Source: a virus. Taken from it: DNA of 20,152 bases. Positions 11,401-18,308 of this stretch are shown in pieces. The position numbers were made by a program, and so were the translations under genes. Each line of letters starts with the position of its first letter. The stretch's first letter is position 1. The notes beneath the pieces were generated by a model. That model saw only the letters and a program-made list of their open reading frames with translations. It was not told the DNA's origin and did not search any database. The stretch covers positions 1 through 20,152 of IMG/VR virus record IMGVR_UViG_3300017765_000100; one strand, written 5' to 3'.

Positions 11401-12049
11401 CTATAACTCCCATGCTTAGTCTCACGGATTCGATCAAACCACGGTATTCTCCTCCTTGTCCGCCTATGAACAAGTCAGAAGATGACTGAGAGACCAGTGG
11501 GTCTTCACCTCCAAAATTCAATTCCCCTACTAAATCTCCATTGACGAAGCATCGAATAAAGCTCCTGTTGAATTGAGCGTTTAGAAACACGAGTGGTTGT
11601 TCTGATATGGTCAAATTCTGTGGCTTGTGCTCTCCACCAGAGTATGAGCCTGAGTGATTTGATGTTACTAGAGGTGCGTTGTATGATGTCTCTATTCTAT
11701 ATGTCCTGTTATCAGTGGTGACATCGAACACCAATGGCCCAGCTGAGAATGGATTACCGTAGCTAAGTTTGAATTGACCGGGTTTTTCGAGAATGACTCC
11801 GCCATAATCGGGTATGATACAAGCGTCTATTGTGAAAGCACCACGTATAGAATTGAGAGGATTTGATATCTGCTCTTCGTGCCTCCTTCCTATTTTGCTG
11901 GCATCGCTCTTTGGTGCTTTGGCCGTAGCTGAAAACTCAGGATGCCTCAAGTCCCTACCCGATTCCTTGAATTTTCCCGTTGGGACGACTAACCCATCTG
12001 TCAGGCCGTTAAGCCGGACGGCTTTGCCGTGATATCGAATAATCCCCAT
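5480..12049 (-). CDS. 2189-aa LamG-bracketed tail/baseplate protein
   Basis: Very large structural protein, probably part of the tail tip or baseplate. Residues about 1-240 look like a concanavalin A/LamG-type beta-sandwich: VRLNGLTDGLVVP near the start, AFTIDACIIPD at 71-81, a FVNGDLVGE strand pair near 168-176 and LIESVRLSMG near 205. A clearer LamG domain ends the protein from about residue 1900: FSISAWFKC, then DAWTHVVFTKTGSNATLYLSN, and finally LSNVAVFNKALTDAEVSELW, the classic last helix. A middle segment near residues 950-990 (GRIEEI, then ELTLRGRSILMDISDS) faintly resembles the beta-barrel of baseplate hub proteins of the Mu gp44/late-control D type; this is weak. ATG at 12049 lies 3 bases after the stop of the 428-aa gene, with GGGGAT upstream. 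LamG domains often bind glycans, so host-surface binding is inferred. Being real coding sequence is certain; the exact role is not. Confidence 0.9.
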   Translation of the reverse strand: MGIIRYHGKAVRLNGLTDGLVVPTGKFKESGRDLRHPEFSATAKAPKSDASKIGRRHEEQISNPLNSIRGAFTIDACIIPDYGGVILEKPGQFKLSYGNPFSAGPLVFDVTTDNRTYRIETSYNAPLVTSNHSGSYSGGEHKPQNLTISEQPLVFLNAQFNRSFIRCFVNGDLVGELNFGGEDPLVSQSSSDLFIGGQGGEYRGLIESVRLSMGVIEPKIEPLTKSDSTLGLWRFDDEIDVPDIYFFNNARSAVTYQGRDGPDTHDGLMPIPMVAMGHTFAVSNNVNSFKLRDYPANPNGSVDRYTALEKLAAYLTGTQLKDVKNQSWFATGTLDLTGADYFSGVPATSLNVIINHSGTHPMTGISATPSSQMVRYSDENVQATAAAVDLNPMSVKPERLRVTSLDLVNSKLTCTSIHLANDEANNGVDNLPEEQSSIFYQSRTDDVPVWFVLGKSDVLIDPGNPNVDAGVSGQKTRAKDTFTKYLFTHNQKFKDGTDFANDAFFISPKSRSLSTGASSVLATPSEEYPAMGGVTSYSIYEGEFFLKRLPQPDEQRVRQTIQGIANSFEYVTDDPSLNSILSQNDIVKVTETVYSGTIDRVINTSSTVLATDGSGNPFNRIVTESGVGFYATNNMSASTRDEIVAIAVENIKPFLLKGLDDDHTAAMSGGVPTNDAYVRHLTPEKEPRIATIDSPAALISAGGPRKIHVYYDAIDLTGEVVAGTGFNIRSGINTKFSPFHAIGNKGYLVVKKTVPCGSALYGSRSVSDWLRKPYSSAPSNHKDILLKMTSSGGILSLPTSSFNGPMSSNILSAAPTGDITPSPFINIEDCVVTVGTGIQGYGRPKPVPSTNTPDDSSNSDFHSLFIENITQSDQRDYTTASQTPAAFTRSNLMGFHIIDNDLQADDSTVLIHPANRSRTAALDDIITTDRGDESSTATIELNLMRGRIEEIAPSVDTNGKSELTLRGRSILMDISDSRAIRDFNLGRGSPVKEIGDLGTPSVSMTLGGLGQGGVDIQPTYTEHPLFPGWKDRIVGSGNASVRNDKQASTYYASTRAITEIPLFPSMFFDVDSIEDSNNDPRTPLSSTRSFKMTVDATMTATNRPQMKEYESRFAIDWGMSEPVSSIEVKEGFISQLMGAEFFTNDLLIRCQRPSVQAVVTNYNAGIITLDDYSAFQKATGDRGDAVYLNETLSDDESGSGNLDGGFWVTIGEGIPQINDGYGFLVQVGVHSVANQLRIRPHGSGTTFRAYHPVTLDAADVSTKIATGATIILGGYVALGTNEDTGGNTITSDHLVSFVTTLSTYNSAHGTPANFGYEFAKLAPILGTQVATACRKLLGLKSTAVQVDALNPYRYYIRDGPNMNAFDWDTTETQEAANDRYTVPPIEVRSNALALKGKKSDGLSLDYVRPLELDFNDIATKTGDFNLCVDEVIRRINMAGHPQAKNAAGGSAFNPPPLFTTTNNDTGTHMGYVRSFHGSDVESRDGEAGMSIVIHSTVPGAAGRGFCVFMNNNTPYPYKPNRIVGYAGVTATNSRMYQPNSFPAPLPIGADGETFVPISTFRGAPHGSTLDVDGNVRTYDALGGNYTVKTVAQPTVTSWSTNATNSVNNQRMVNPENLTSAKSSGFSYLAVSRNTEDYMKRISAALSNTTRGIMRVNGRLADFDFITPGPITSLVASNAFYINNITPREDMDSFYNQFFDTSQGQPSVSNDLEIGGIDVELLWPPMDSQGIVFFGGGHTGVVIDVSDGTANDYTNDYKHPLSSGPTGFSGFQNLHEVSGASAVLDFTDITNNDTINENTLQGFHHALDVDSSGNAIDRCRFYARLNDTITSGTLSQSNTAGSAEDLYGSPLRATKLSGASDSFTLVNGPAYSVDDTDKGTLFGYGLNLATYNYNSGVEAEYGPLKEFDCRGDFSISAWFKCSNSTASGEPAAGPIISGIDSGGRGWGLFLAGGDNTNENNDQYIQFTLAACEADGTKILFMQDVDRLGCRVDRDAWTHVVFTKTGSNATLYLSNQSYLKFGKSGYGSGEITKTGGNLPFKITQTPVNLGGSSATSLNNFLRATTDAGYSPAATAAGTLPSALGTPAANNTVLIGLSALKTLNNNAAANNKSHGRTFTGPYHAPTSNASLIPMNVGKHGASTYSTNGGGHGGLSQAQTYYLTDCQLSNVAVFNKALTDAEVSELWTSRGVW

Positions 12050-12052
12050 GTA

Positions 12053-13339
12053 TCATATCCCCACAAGCTGCTCTACTACTGATAGAGTGAGGTCATAGCC
12101 CCAGTAGCCATCACCTGCATTGTAAGAGGGGTTCCATGTATTCAAGACACAAGGTATAGCCACTCCCTGCTCAAGATATGGGTTAGGTCTGATTATCTGA
12201 TTATTCACAGTAATAGTAGGATCGTAGTTTTGAGTGTTCTTCTCGGGAGCGTAATCTGTTCCGGGCCCAGCTGGAACGATATATTGTCTCAACACTCTCT
12301 GCCCCACGGGAGAGCTCGCTATCGACTCATAGGGTATTCTGACACCTATGATATACTTCTTCACTGTAGCTGCGTCTTCTATATTCAAGAATCGTGACGC
12401 ATCAAAAGAAGATACACTACTGGGCAAATCTAAGACAGCACCAGTCATTACGTTCGGAGAAATTAAAGCCCCACCAGCCGATGCGTTCGTCAGATTCAGA
12501 ATCTCTTGAACCTTATCTCCCATCGTCATCTTGGTAGAATCCAGACCTCCTGTAAAATTAGTAACAAGAAATTGTTTGTCCCATCGTCCTTGAGAGCCAT
12601 CTATTAGAGCGAAGGTGTTGCTTCCAGCATTAACTCCCTTTGTGACTGTGACACCTAAATTACCAGATTTCCCTATGGTTTTGTTTTTGATCTGTATTCT
12701 TTCTCCAGCATACACAGAATTGACATCCCCTGTCTGATGATAGTATGAATTATTCTTCTGCTGCCCTTGACTGGTAGACACCGAGAAGGCAGATGAAAAG
12801 GGCGTGGTAGCTCCATTCACTGTTATATTCGCAGATGCCAGAGCTGATGCAATCGTGGATGAAAGCGTCTGTGTAGTAGTGGTGCTGCTAATATTGACGC
12901 CTATGATGCTGTCAGCCACACTGGATGTGGTGGTTCCGTTAGCCAGTCTTATGGACGTGGTCTCTCCCAAACCAGCTGTCTTCTGACCCACTGACTTGAA
13001 TGAGATGTCCACGCCATCCAAATCCGCCTTGACCGTGTTCCAAGCACCAGCCGAGGTTGAGTATTGCCCATACCATGTGGAGCTGGGTATTTGTCCCGAT
13101 GATTGAGACAAGTCGATAGTGAAAGCCGAACCTGTCCCTAGAGCCTCGCCCTCATCGTCACTGAGAATCCCGTTGATACTAATGCTGACATCGGTCTGAT
13201 TGAGGTCAATTGCGTATCTCGTAGCTATGAAAGGCAGAGGGAATGATTGCACCCCTCTTGTTATTGCGAATGTAATGTTCTCAGCATCTAACTCGATCAC
13301 CGAGCTGTCTCTTCGTAGTAGTTGTATCTTAGGCATCAC
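12053..13339 (-). CDS. Putative distal tail/baseplate protein, 428 aa
   Basis: I do not recognise the family with certainty. The N-terminus (KIQLLRRDSSVIELDAENIT, then RGVQSFPLPF and a DVSISINGIL strand) looks like a beta-rich tail component. The middle is Ser/Thr-rich with GKSGNLGVTVTKG. The C-terminal region has a proline-containing stretch and ends in a strand-like YDLTLSVVEQLVGI. Its place directly after the tape measure is where distal tail or baseplate initiator proteins sit in siphovirus and myovirus modules. The start is GTG at 13339, immediately followed by ATG at 13336; both overlap the tape-measure stop (GTGATG contains its TGA). An AGGGGG stretch lies 7 bases before the GTG, so either start works. 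No signal peptide or membrane segment is visible. Confidence 0.85.
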   Translation of the reverse strand: MMPKIQLLRRDSSVIELDAENITFAITRGVQSFPLPFIATRYAIDLNQTDVSISINGILSDDEGEALGTGSAFTIDLSQSSGQIPSSTWYGQYSTSAGAWNTVKADLDGVDISFKSVGQKTAGLGETTSIRLANGTTTSSVADSIIGVNISSTTTTQTLSSTIASALASANITVNGATTPFSSAFSVSTSQGQQKNNSYYHQTGDVNSVYAGERIQIKNKTIGKSGNLGVTVTKGVNAGSNTFALIDGSQGRWDKQFLVTNFTGGLDSTKMTMGDKVQEILNLTNASAGGALISPNVMTGAVLDLPSSVSSFDASRFLNIEDAATVKKYIIGVRIPYESIASSPVGQRVLRQYIVPAGPGTDYAPEKNTQNYDPTITVNNQIIRPNPYLEQGVAIPCVLNTWNPSYNAGDGYWGYDLTLSVVEQLVGI

Positions 13340-14976
13340 AGAGTCCCCCTACCAAAGCCACTGCCTCTCGAACGGTTCCTGAAGACACGCTGAACCTCTT
13401 GGCTTACGGCTCTTGCTACTTCTCGTGCATTACCTCCGCCACTGACGCTGATATTGACAGTGACGTTCTCGCCACCACCTCCGCCCATTCCCTTCAGTGT
13501 GACAGGTATGGACGAACCGTCTGGCAACGGGACTACGGCTTCTGTCCCGTGTAAAGTGGCTGGATACCCGCTTGCTGGCCCAGTAGCTATACCTCCAGCG
13601 TGGAATGGGTTGATGCCGCCCAAGAAATCTCCAGCCCCTCCAATGACGCCTCCAATTGCATCTCCTACACCGCCGACCACATCTCCTATGAATCCAAATA
13701 TTTTCTCCAATGGAGGTTGGACTATGTTTATGAAGCCCATAATCACCGATTCTATGCCCTCAAATATAGTAGTGACAAGTGCTTTCAAATCATCAAAGCC
13801 TAATCCTAATGGAGCCAAAATCGCATCTATGATGTTTATCATAATAGCTTTCAAGCTCTTTCCGAAGTCTACGAATATGTCCTTCGCTTCTCCGAGGAAA
13901 CCTTTGAAAATGCCGGGTATCTCACCAAAGTTTCCTGTGAATACAGCTGTGAGAAGCTCCAGTATTGTCGATATTCCGGCGAAGAACAACCTAAAGGAAA
14001 CGACAGCAGTTGCGATAGCACCAGAAAGAAGATTGACTATGATACTAATGATGCTTCCAAAGGCAGTAAATAACGGCCCCGATAAGAAACCAATCAAAGA
14101 GGCGAATAGGACGAGAATCTCCCCTACAACGAATACCACTGGCGGCAGTATGAGTCCAATAATTTCAATCAATTCAGCGAAGAAAACAAGCAGCCCGCTG
14201 TTGATCAAGAAATCTACGAAGCCATTGAATACGCCGCTGATAAACCCGAATATGCTTCCCCAGTTTATACCAAGTGCATCTAAGATTTGGAAGATGTAGC
14301 CAAATGCCATCGTGAAAGCAACTATTATCCCAGATATGCCGTTGATGATAGCTTGGAATGCCCCTGAGCTTTCCATGTATGTGAATAGTGTCACAAGACT
14401 ATCCATTATATCGGCTATGAATCCGTAGAATGCAACGGCGAAGCTGACTACGAACGTGATCAAACCGCCAAACAACATGGCACCCGCTTCAAGCAGAGGG
14501 CCAAAGTCCAGTGATAGAATGACTGCTCCGATCTGCTGAAGGCTATCCACTACACTCATGACTGAATTGTAAATATCGCCCAAGCCCTCATAGAATGCGG
14601 GGAATGCTTCTGTAGCTCCTGCGAAAGAACCTGTGAATGTTATCAGCACAGCTGTCACAGTGATGAACATACCCACCAAGAATAGCAGGCCCATTGCGAT
14701 AGCACGGAATGACTTGACCATGAGGTCTAATGGCCCAACGAGTGCCGTAGCAGCTTCCTCTGCACTCTCCATAGCCTCTGTATTTGGTGCGAGGACTTCT
14801 GTCAGAAGCTGGACGTTAGACTTCAGCTCATACATCAGATCGACAATAGGGCCCAAAAGACCCCTCATAACCTGATATTTGACTATTGATTTTTGTGTGG
14901 CTTTGCCGTATGCATCGGTTCCAACAGCGAGCAGTCTGATGGTTTTTAGAGAATCAGCTAAACCCTTGAGAACCAT
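13336..14976 (-). CDS. Tail tape-measure protein
   Basis: Sets tail length and is threaded through the tail tube; during infection such proteins often help form a channel through the host membrane. At 546 aa it is short for the family. Residues 1-85 are helical and amphipathic. Residues about 92-348 are an almost continuous series of hydrophobic segments (for example AIAMGLLFLVGMFITVTAVL at 92-111 and GGLITFVVSFAVAFYGFIAD near 170-189), followed by amphipathic helices to about 430 and a glycine-rich linker. The C-terminus has the typical tape-measure ending: FHAGGIATGP at 458-467, LHGTEAVVPLP at 475-485, then a VTVNISVSGGG strand and a basic tail. ATG at 14976 overlaps the end of the G-T frame by 23 bases, with GAGGG just upstream. 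The position after the chaperone frameshift pair agrees fully. Confidence 0.92.
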   Translation of the reverse strand: MVLKGLADSLKTIRLLAVGTDAYGKATQKSIVKYQVMRGLLGPIVDLMYELKSNVQLLTEVLAPNTEAMESAEEAATALVGPLDLMVKSFRAIAMGLLFLVGMFITVTAVLITFTGSFAGATEAFPAFYEGLGDIYNSVMSVVDSLQQIGAVILSLDFGPLLEAGAMLFGGLITFVVSFAVAFYGFIADIMDSLVTLFTYMESSGAFQAIINGISGIIVAFTMAFGYIFQILDALGINWGSIFGFISGVFNGFVDFLINSGLLVFFAELIEIIGLILPPVVFVVGEILVLFASLIGFLSGPLFTAFGSIISIIVNLLSGAIATAVVSFRLFFAGISTILELLTAVFTGNFGEIPGIFKGFLGEAKDIFVDFGKSLKAIMINIIDAILAPLGLGFDDLKALVTTIFEGIESVIMGFINIVQPPLEKIFGFIGDVVGGVGDAIGGVIGGAGDFLGGINPFHAGGIATGPASGYPATLHGTEAVVPLPDGSSIPVTLKGMGGGGGENVTVNISVSGGGNAREVARAVSQEVQRVFRNRSRGSGFGRGTL

Positions 14977-15678
14977 CGTTTTCCCTCATCTCAGCGTTGA
15001 TACGGTCAAAGTAGTCCTCCAGCTCCCCCGCATCGCTGGTAGTCCGTATAACACGGCCACCTTTATTGTTGCCTTTGTTATACTGACGCTTCATCTCTTT
15101 CTGCTTCCTTTCCATCTCAGCTGATTGTTTTTGCTGCACGGCCTGCACGAACATATAATCCAGCATAACACGGTCAAATGGTTGGTCATCCCAAGAGTGC
15201 GGTGGGCAATTGAAGTGAGTGCCCAACACGAACCTCATGGTCTGATACGAGAGTATCATCGCCTGTTCTTTGCTGAAGGGATTTACTTCTCCGTCACTGT
15301 CTATGTATCGCTTCAGATCGGAGAAGTTTATCCCAAAGGGTTTGCCGAATCCTCCGCCAGACTTGTCATCAAGTCAGTGAGGGTTGGGAGCACCTTAGCA
15401 AGCTTACTACCAACATCAGGCTTTAGATTCAATAAGTCAGTGTATGATAGCTTAGGCTCGGTCTTTGTGATGCACTCCTTCAAGACGTATTTCCAGTATC
15501 CGCCGAAGTCAAGAGAGGGAGATATGTCCTCTCCTTCAAAGTTAAATTCAACGAATTTAGTCAATGCCTCTTGTTGTTGTATCCAAGATAGTGGTTTTAC
15601 CCAGACTCCGAGGGTTCCCTCGTCAGTCTCGATTTCATAATGATCGGGTGTGTTGCTGATTGTAAAGGGATTACTCAC
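14954..15678 (-). CDS. Tail assembly chaperone G-T, made by -1 frameshift
   Basis: Predicted fusion of about 241 aa. Translation starts at the same GTG (15678) as protein G, reads about 112-115 codons, slips back one base within AAACCCTTTGGGA (15343-15331), and continues in the -1 frame to the stop at 14954-14956. After the slip the frame is open with no stop through GINFSDLKRYIDSDGEVNPF and joins an ORF whose first internal ATG is at 15259. That 101-aa ORF has no ribosome-binding site of its own that I can see, so it is read as the T part and not as a separate gene. The T part has a glutamine/lysine-rich amphipathic stretch (QQKQSAEMERKQKEMKRQ) like lambda gpGT-type chaperones. G and G-T bind the tape measure and recruit tail tube subunits. 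The frameshift is predicted from sequence, not measured. Confidence 0.82.
15273..15343 (-). promoter_or_regulatory. Programmed -1 ribosomal frameshift signal
   Basis: In the G frame the codons read GCA AAC CCT TTG GGA TAA. The bases AAACCCTTTGGGA (15343-15331) give three overlapping X-XXY-YYZ heptamers: AAACCCT, CCCTTTG and TTTGGGA. Downstream, ACTTCTCCG (15327-15319) is the exact reverse complement of CGGAGAAGT (15293-15285), a 9-bp stem with a 25-base loop starting 3, 6 or 9 bases after the three heptamers. In the loop, CTGAAG (15316-15311) can also pair with CTTCAG (15278-15273), so a pseudoknot is possible. Stem and spacing fit known -1 stimulators. Confidence 0.85.
15328..15678 (-). CDS. 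Tail assembly chaperone G (unshifted product)
   Basis: This 116-aa protein is the zero-frame product of the chaperone locus. It begins with GTG at 15678, placed 9 bases after a clean GGAGG (15692-15688), and the start overlaps the previous gene's stop by 8 bases. Sequence features fit gpG-like chaperones: an N-terminal beta portion (HYEIETDEGTLGVWVKPLSW), then acidic and helical sequence with PTLTDLMTSLAEDSA. It ends TTG GGA TAA right at the slippery sequence, which is typical for these genes. Assignment rests on size, position between tube and tape measure, and the frameshift; the primary sequence alone would not be enough. Confidence 0.85.
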   Translation of the reverse strand: MSNPFTISNTPDHYEIETDEGTLGVWVKPLSWIQQQEALTKFVEFNFEGEDISPSLDFGGYWKYVLKECITKTEPKLSYTDLLNLKPDVGSKLAKVLPTLTDLMTSLAEDSANPLG

Positions 15679-16054
15679 TTGTCTCAGCCTCCGACTCGTC
15701 TACTGCTGCTTCTTCAGAATCCCCCGAATCCTCCACAGCTACTACTTCTTCCAAACCATCAGGGTTGGCTGCATCCCACGCCCTGAGTCTGTTAATTAAA
15801 TCTGATTTGTTTCCATATACTGGTTCGCTTCTCTGTGAGAGCATTGTTCTCAGCTCTACAACAGATTGGTCTTCGTATCCGTCAGTATATACGACTTCTT
15901 CGACTGCCTCTGCTGGTGTAGCTGGTAGAGCTCCACTCACGGATAACCCGCTAATATCCAAAGAACCTCCATGAGATTCCACTCCTTCTGGAGTTATCGT
16001 CCAATCAATTAGATAGGATTTGAACCCATCACTCGCTATTCCGGTTATCTTCAT
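15671..16054 (-). CDS. Small tail-module protein with SAP-like domain
   Basis: A 127-aa protein between the tube gene and the chaperones. Residues about 62-96 match the helix-extended-loop-helix pattern of a SAP (or related HeH/LEM-type) motif: SVVELRTMLSQRSEPVYGNK followed by SDLINRLRAWDA, with the conserved G-N-K-S/D-L-I-x-R-L core. The N-terminus (about 1-40) looks beta-stranded and the last 28 residues are strongly acidic. SAP motifs usually bind DNA, but in virion modules small domains of this shape also serve protein contacts. It could be a tail-tube accessory or a minor tail protein; function is unknown. ATG at 16054 is preceded by AAGGAGATGA (16068-16059), a strong ribosome-binding site. 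Its stop overlaps the GTG start of G by 8 bases. Confidence 0.87.
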   Translation of the reverse strand: MKITGIASDGFKSYLIDWTITPEGVESHGGSLDISGLSVSGALPATPAEAVEEVVYTDGYEDQSVVELRTMLSQRSEPVYGNKSDLINRLRAWDAANPDGLEEVVAVEDSGDSEEAAVDESEAETSE

Positions 16055-16092
16055 TGTCTCATCTCCTTGTTATATCGTTCATAAGCATTGCT

Positions 16093-18288
16093 TTACATTA
16101 TGTAGTATGGTGAGTTTTCAGTTACCTTCATGTGTCTAACCACTAACTCAATCTCTGCGAATACTGGCCCTTTGTCTGAAGGCACTTGATGATCAGCCTT
16201 CATAATGGTGTAGTCTTCAAGTGTAATGGTAGCTGTCTCTCTCGTAGCATTGCTACCGACCTTCGTCATGGTGATTGTGATGTCGTTGGTGTTCCTGTGG
16301 TGTCTTCTCGTTCTGAGCTCCTCCCACATTCTGTCATCCTCGACCATGGCTCTCATAGTGAATGTGTATTCTCTCTGTCCCTCAGTTATCTCAAGTGGCA
16401 TCTGCGTTCCACCGTGTTGGACTTGGTCGTTGTCAGACGTTGTGCCCTCATATCCTCTGATAAACCAGCGAGCTTCTGTGGAGTTGGCCACCTGCAAGCT
16501 GAACTCAGTGCCTCTCAACACTGGTCGTCCGAATACATTGACGTTCACGTCTTGGAATAGGAACGGCTTCTCGCCGTCAATGGCTATGCCACTGATTTTC
16601 CTGTTAGTAGAAGTGTTTGCGGTGTTGTCGAACATCCTGTGTGGCGTGATTGTGTTAGTAGTCTCAGTGTAGTGGCGTGATGCTTCGTATGCAACCTCTA
16701 GCTTGACTTCGCCCTCTGTGTCTGCGGATACCGTAGCTGACGTGGCTTTGCAGCCGCTGTATAGTCTCAAGAGCTGCTTGGAGTCTGCCTCAACGTCCTT
16801 CTGCCTGAATGACTGCTCTATCGTGAAGGATGGCAGCACGTCATGACCGAAGTATGTGTGCGTGACGCCGAATTGCAGCTCTTTGCTGGTAGAGTCGATA
16901 TGAGCACTGCCTCTGTTCGAGTTGCTTCCGTATTGCAGCCTTTCCACACCACAGCTCGTGGCCGTGTGATCGAACATGAATGGCTCCTCGACATAGATGT
17001 AGCCAGCGTCTCCACCGTTGGTAGAGCCTATACCGATGACTCTTCTCAGCTCGTGCTTGTGAATCTGCCTCGATGTGACGGCCTCGTCCTGTCCGGGGAT
17101 GGTGAACTTGTCTTTGTCTATGATCTGGACGTATGTAGACCCAGCTGTGAACTTGGCCGCATTAGTTGCACCCACGCTTACACGGATGTCTCCAGTTGAA
17201 ATGTCGGATTCTACAGCTGCAAGGACATAAACGGCCTTGTTGTCCGTCTGTGCTCGTGCCAATGCTCCTGAATCGATGTCAGCACAGCTACCCATGACAG
17301 CTGAGGATATCGAACCGTATGACCCGTATAGAACAGCACCTGCTGAAGAAAGCACCTTGAAGACGCCACCCGTTGCCCCGGCGTTCTCGAATAGAGTCGC
17401 TATGTTGGAGTCCAGCGTGATGTCCGTTCCTGTATCGGTAGCTGCTCTTCCACCCAATAGCATATTTCCAGTCTCGCCATTATTAGTCATGGCCAATGTT
17501 GAGGTATTCACGGCACTGATAGAATCGTCTGTGGTGTCAGTCCCATACACTTGAACTGCGAATAGGCCAGTTGTTGGTGTTCCTGTCTTTATGTTGAGAG
17601 GAAGTCCGCCGACTGCTGTTCCTGCCACTGAGCTGAATGCGAACTCTCCTTGGCTCCTTGCGGTGTGCCCGCCGAGTGCATACTTGATCCATCTCATGGT
17701 GTGGGCATTGAGCTGTATGTTGCCCCCACTCATCGTCTCTCGCCCACTTGTTATGACGTTCACGTCCCTTCCGAGGCCAACGATATGCTGCTTCCTCACA
17801 TCTATCTGTGGCTCAGGTATGGCAAACTCGTTGAGTAGTCCTATGAATTGGTCTGTCTTGGCCTGCTGAGCGGCGTCAGTCATCGTGCCCTCGAATGTCG
17901 GTGCCTTGAAAAAATCAATAACCACGTTATCTCCAGTCTTGCTGGCTGTGTTGATTGCAGTCAGCATAGCTGGTTGAACGGTTATCCTTGCATTGGTGGT
18001 GTCCACGCCTGTGATGTAGTATGTTCTCTTCGTGTTAGTGAAATGGTCTGCACTGTAGGCATCCCCTCCCTCGATCTTCAGAGTGCACCCTACCAATAAA
18101 TTGTCTGGAAGTAGAATATTCCCTCCGCTGACCCAGTAGTTGTTGTCCCCGAATGTCAGTGTGCTCTCGTTTCCCGTCGTAGATAGGTGACTCCAGTTGG
18201 TCTGTCCTGTGTATCCGTTGGCCCTCAGTCCCGTCTCTTTACCGAAGGAGACCTCCGCCAAATCACCCTTGAATAGCGTGTTCGCCAT
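16093..18288 (-). CDS. Putative major tail tube protein, 731 aa
   Basis: Large structural protein at the major-tail position, just ahead of the SAP-like protein and the chaperones. The N-terminus (MANTLFKGDLAEVSFGKETG) is followed by beta-rich sequence. The C-terminal third has tube-like strands: PSFTIEQSFRQKDVEADSKQ, LYSGCKATSATVSADTEGEV, and finally TATITLEDYTIMKADHQVP with DKGPVFAEIELVVRHMKVTE, similar to the closing strands of phage tail tube proteins. A Ser/Thr/Gly-rich middle (about residues 210-420) may be an inserted surface domain, which would explain why it is about twice the usual tube length. The ORF can be extended 9 codons to a TTG at 18315, but that lies inside a palindrome; ATG at 18288 fits the family-like N-terminus better. 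Neither start has a strong Shine-Dalgarno sequence. A sheath protein is less likely. Confidence 0.83.
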   Translation of the reverse strand: MANTLFKGDLAEVSFGKETGLRANGYTGQTNWSHLSTTGNESTLTFGDNNYWVSGGNILLPDNLLVGCTLKIEGGDAYSADHFTNTKRTYYITGVDTTNARITVQPAMLTAINTASKTGDNVVIDFFKAPTFEGTMTDAAQQAKTDQFIGLLNEFAIPEPQIDVRKQHIVGLGRDVNVITSGRETMSGGNIQLNAHTMRWIKYALGGHTARSQGEFAFSSVAGTAVGGLPLNIKTGTPTTGLFAVQVYGTDTTDDSISAVNTSTLAMTNNGETGNMLLGGRAATDTGTDITLDSNIATLFENAGATGGVFKVLSSAGAVLYGSYGSISSAVMGSCADIDSGALARAQTDNKAVYVLAAVESDISTGDIRVSVGATNAAKFTAGSTYVQIIDKDKFTIPGQDEAVTSRQIHKHELRRVIGIGSTNGGDAGYIYVEEPFMFDHTATSCGVERLQYGSNSNRGSAHIDSTSKELQFGVTHTYFGHDVLPSFTIEQSFRQKDVEADSKQLLRLYSGCKATSATVSADTEGEVKLEVAYEASRHYTETTNTITPHRMFDNTANTSTNRKISGIAIDGEKPFLFQDVNVNVFGRPVLRGTEFSLQVANSTEARWFIRGYEGTTSDNDQVQHGGTQMPLEITEGQREYTFTMRAMVEDDRMWEELRTRRHHRNTNDITITMTKVGSNATRETATITLEDYTIMKADHQVPSDKGPVFAEIELVVRHMKVTENSPYYIM

Positions 18289-18308
18289 AGTTATCAAGAA
18301 GCACACGG

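Noticed and set aside
13454-14299. 281-aa plus-strand ORF opposite the tape-measure gene
   Set aside because: It is proline-rich low-complexity sequence produced by the complement of the hydrophobic tape-measure codons; no ribosome-binding site and the minus-strand protein has clear family motifs.
14954-15259. 101-aa ORF as an independent gene
   Set aside because: No ribosome-binding site before its ATG, and the same frame is open upstream to the slippery sequence, so it is better read as the T part of the frameshift product.
15125-15640. 171-aa plus-strand ORF across the chaperone locus
   Set aside because: Antisense to two well-supported frames and to the frameshift signal; no start signal or coherent protein features.
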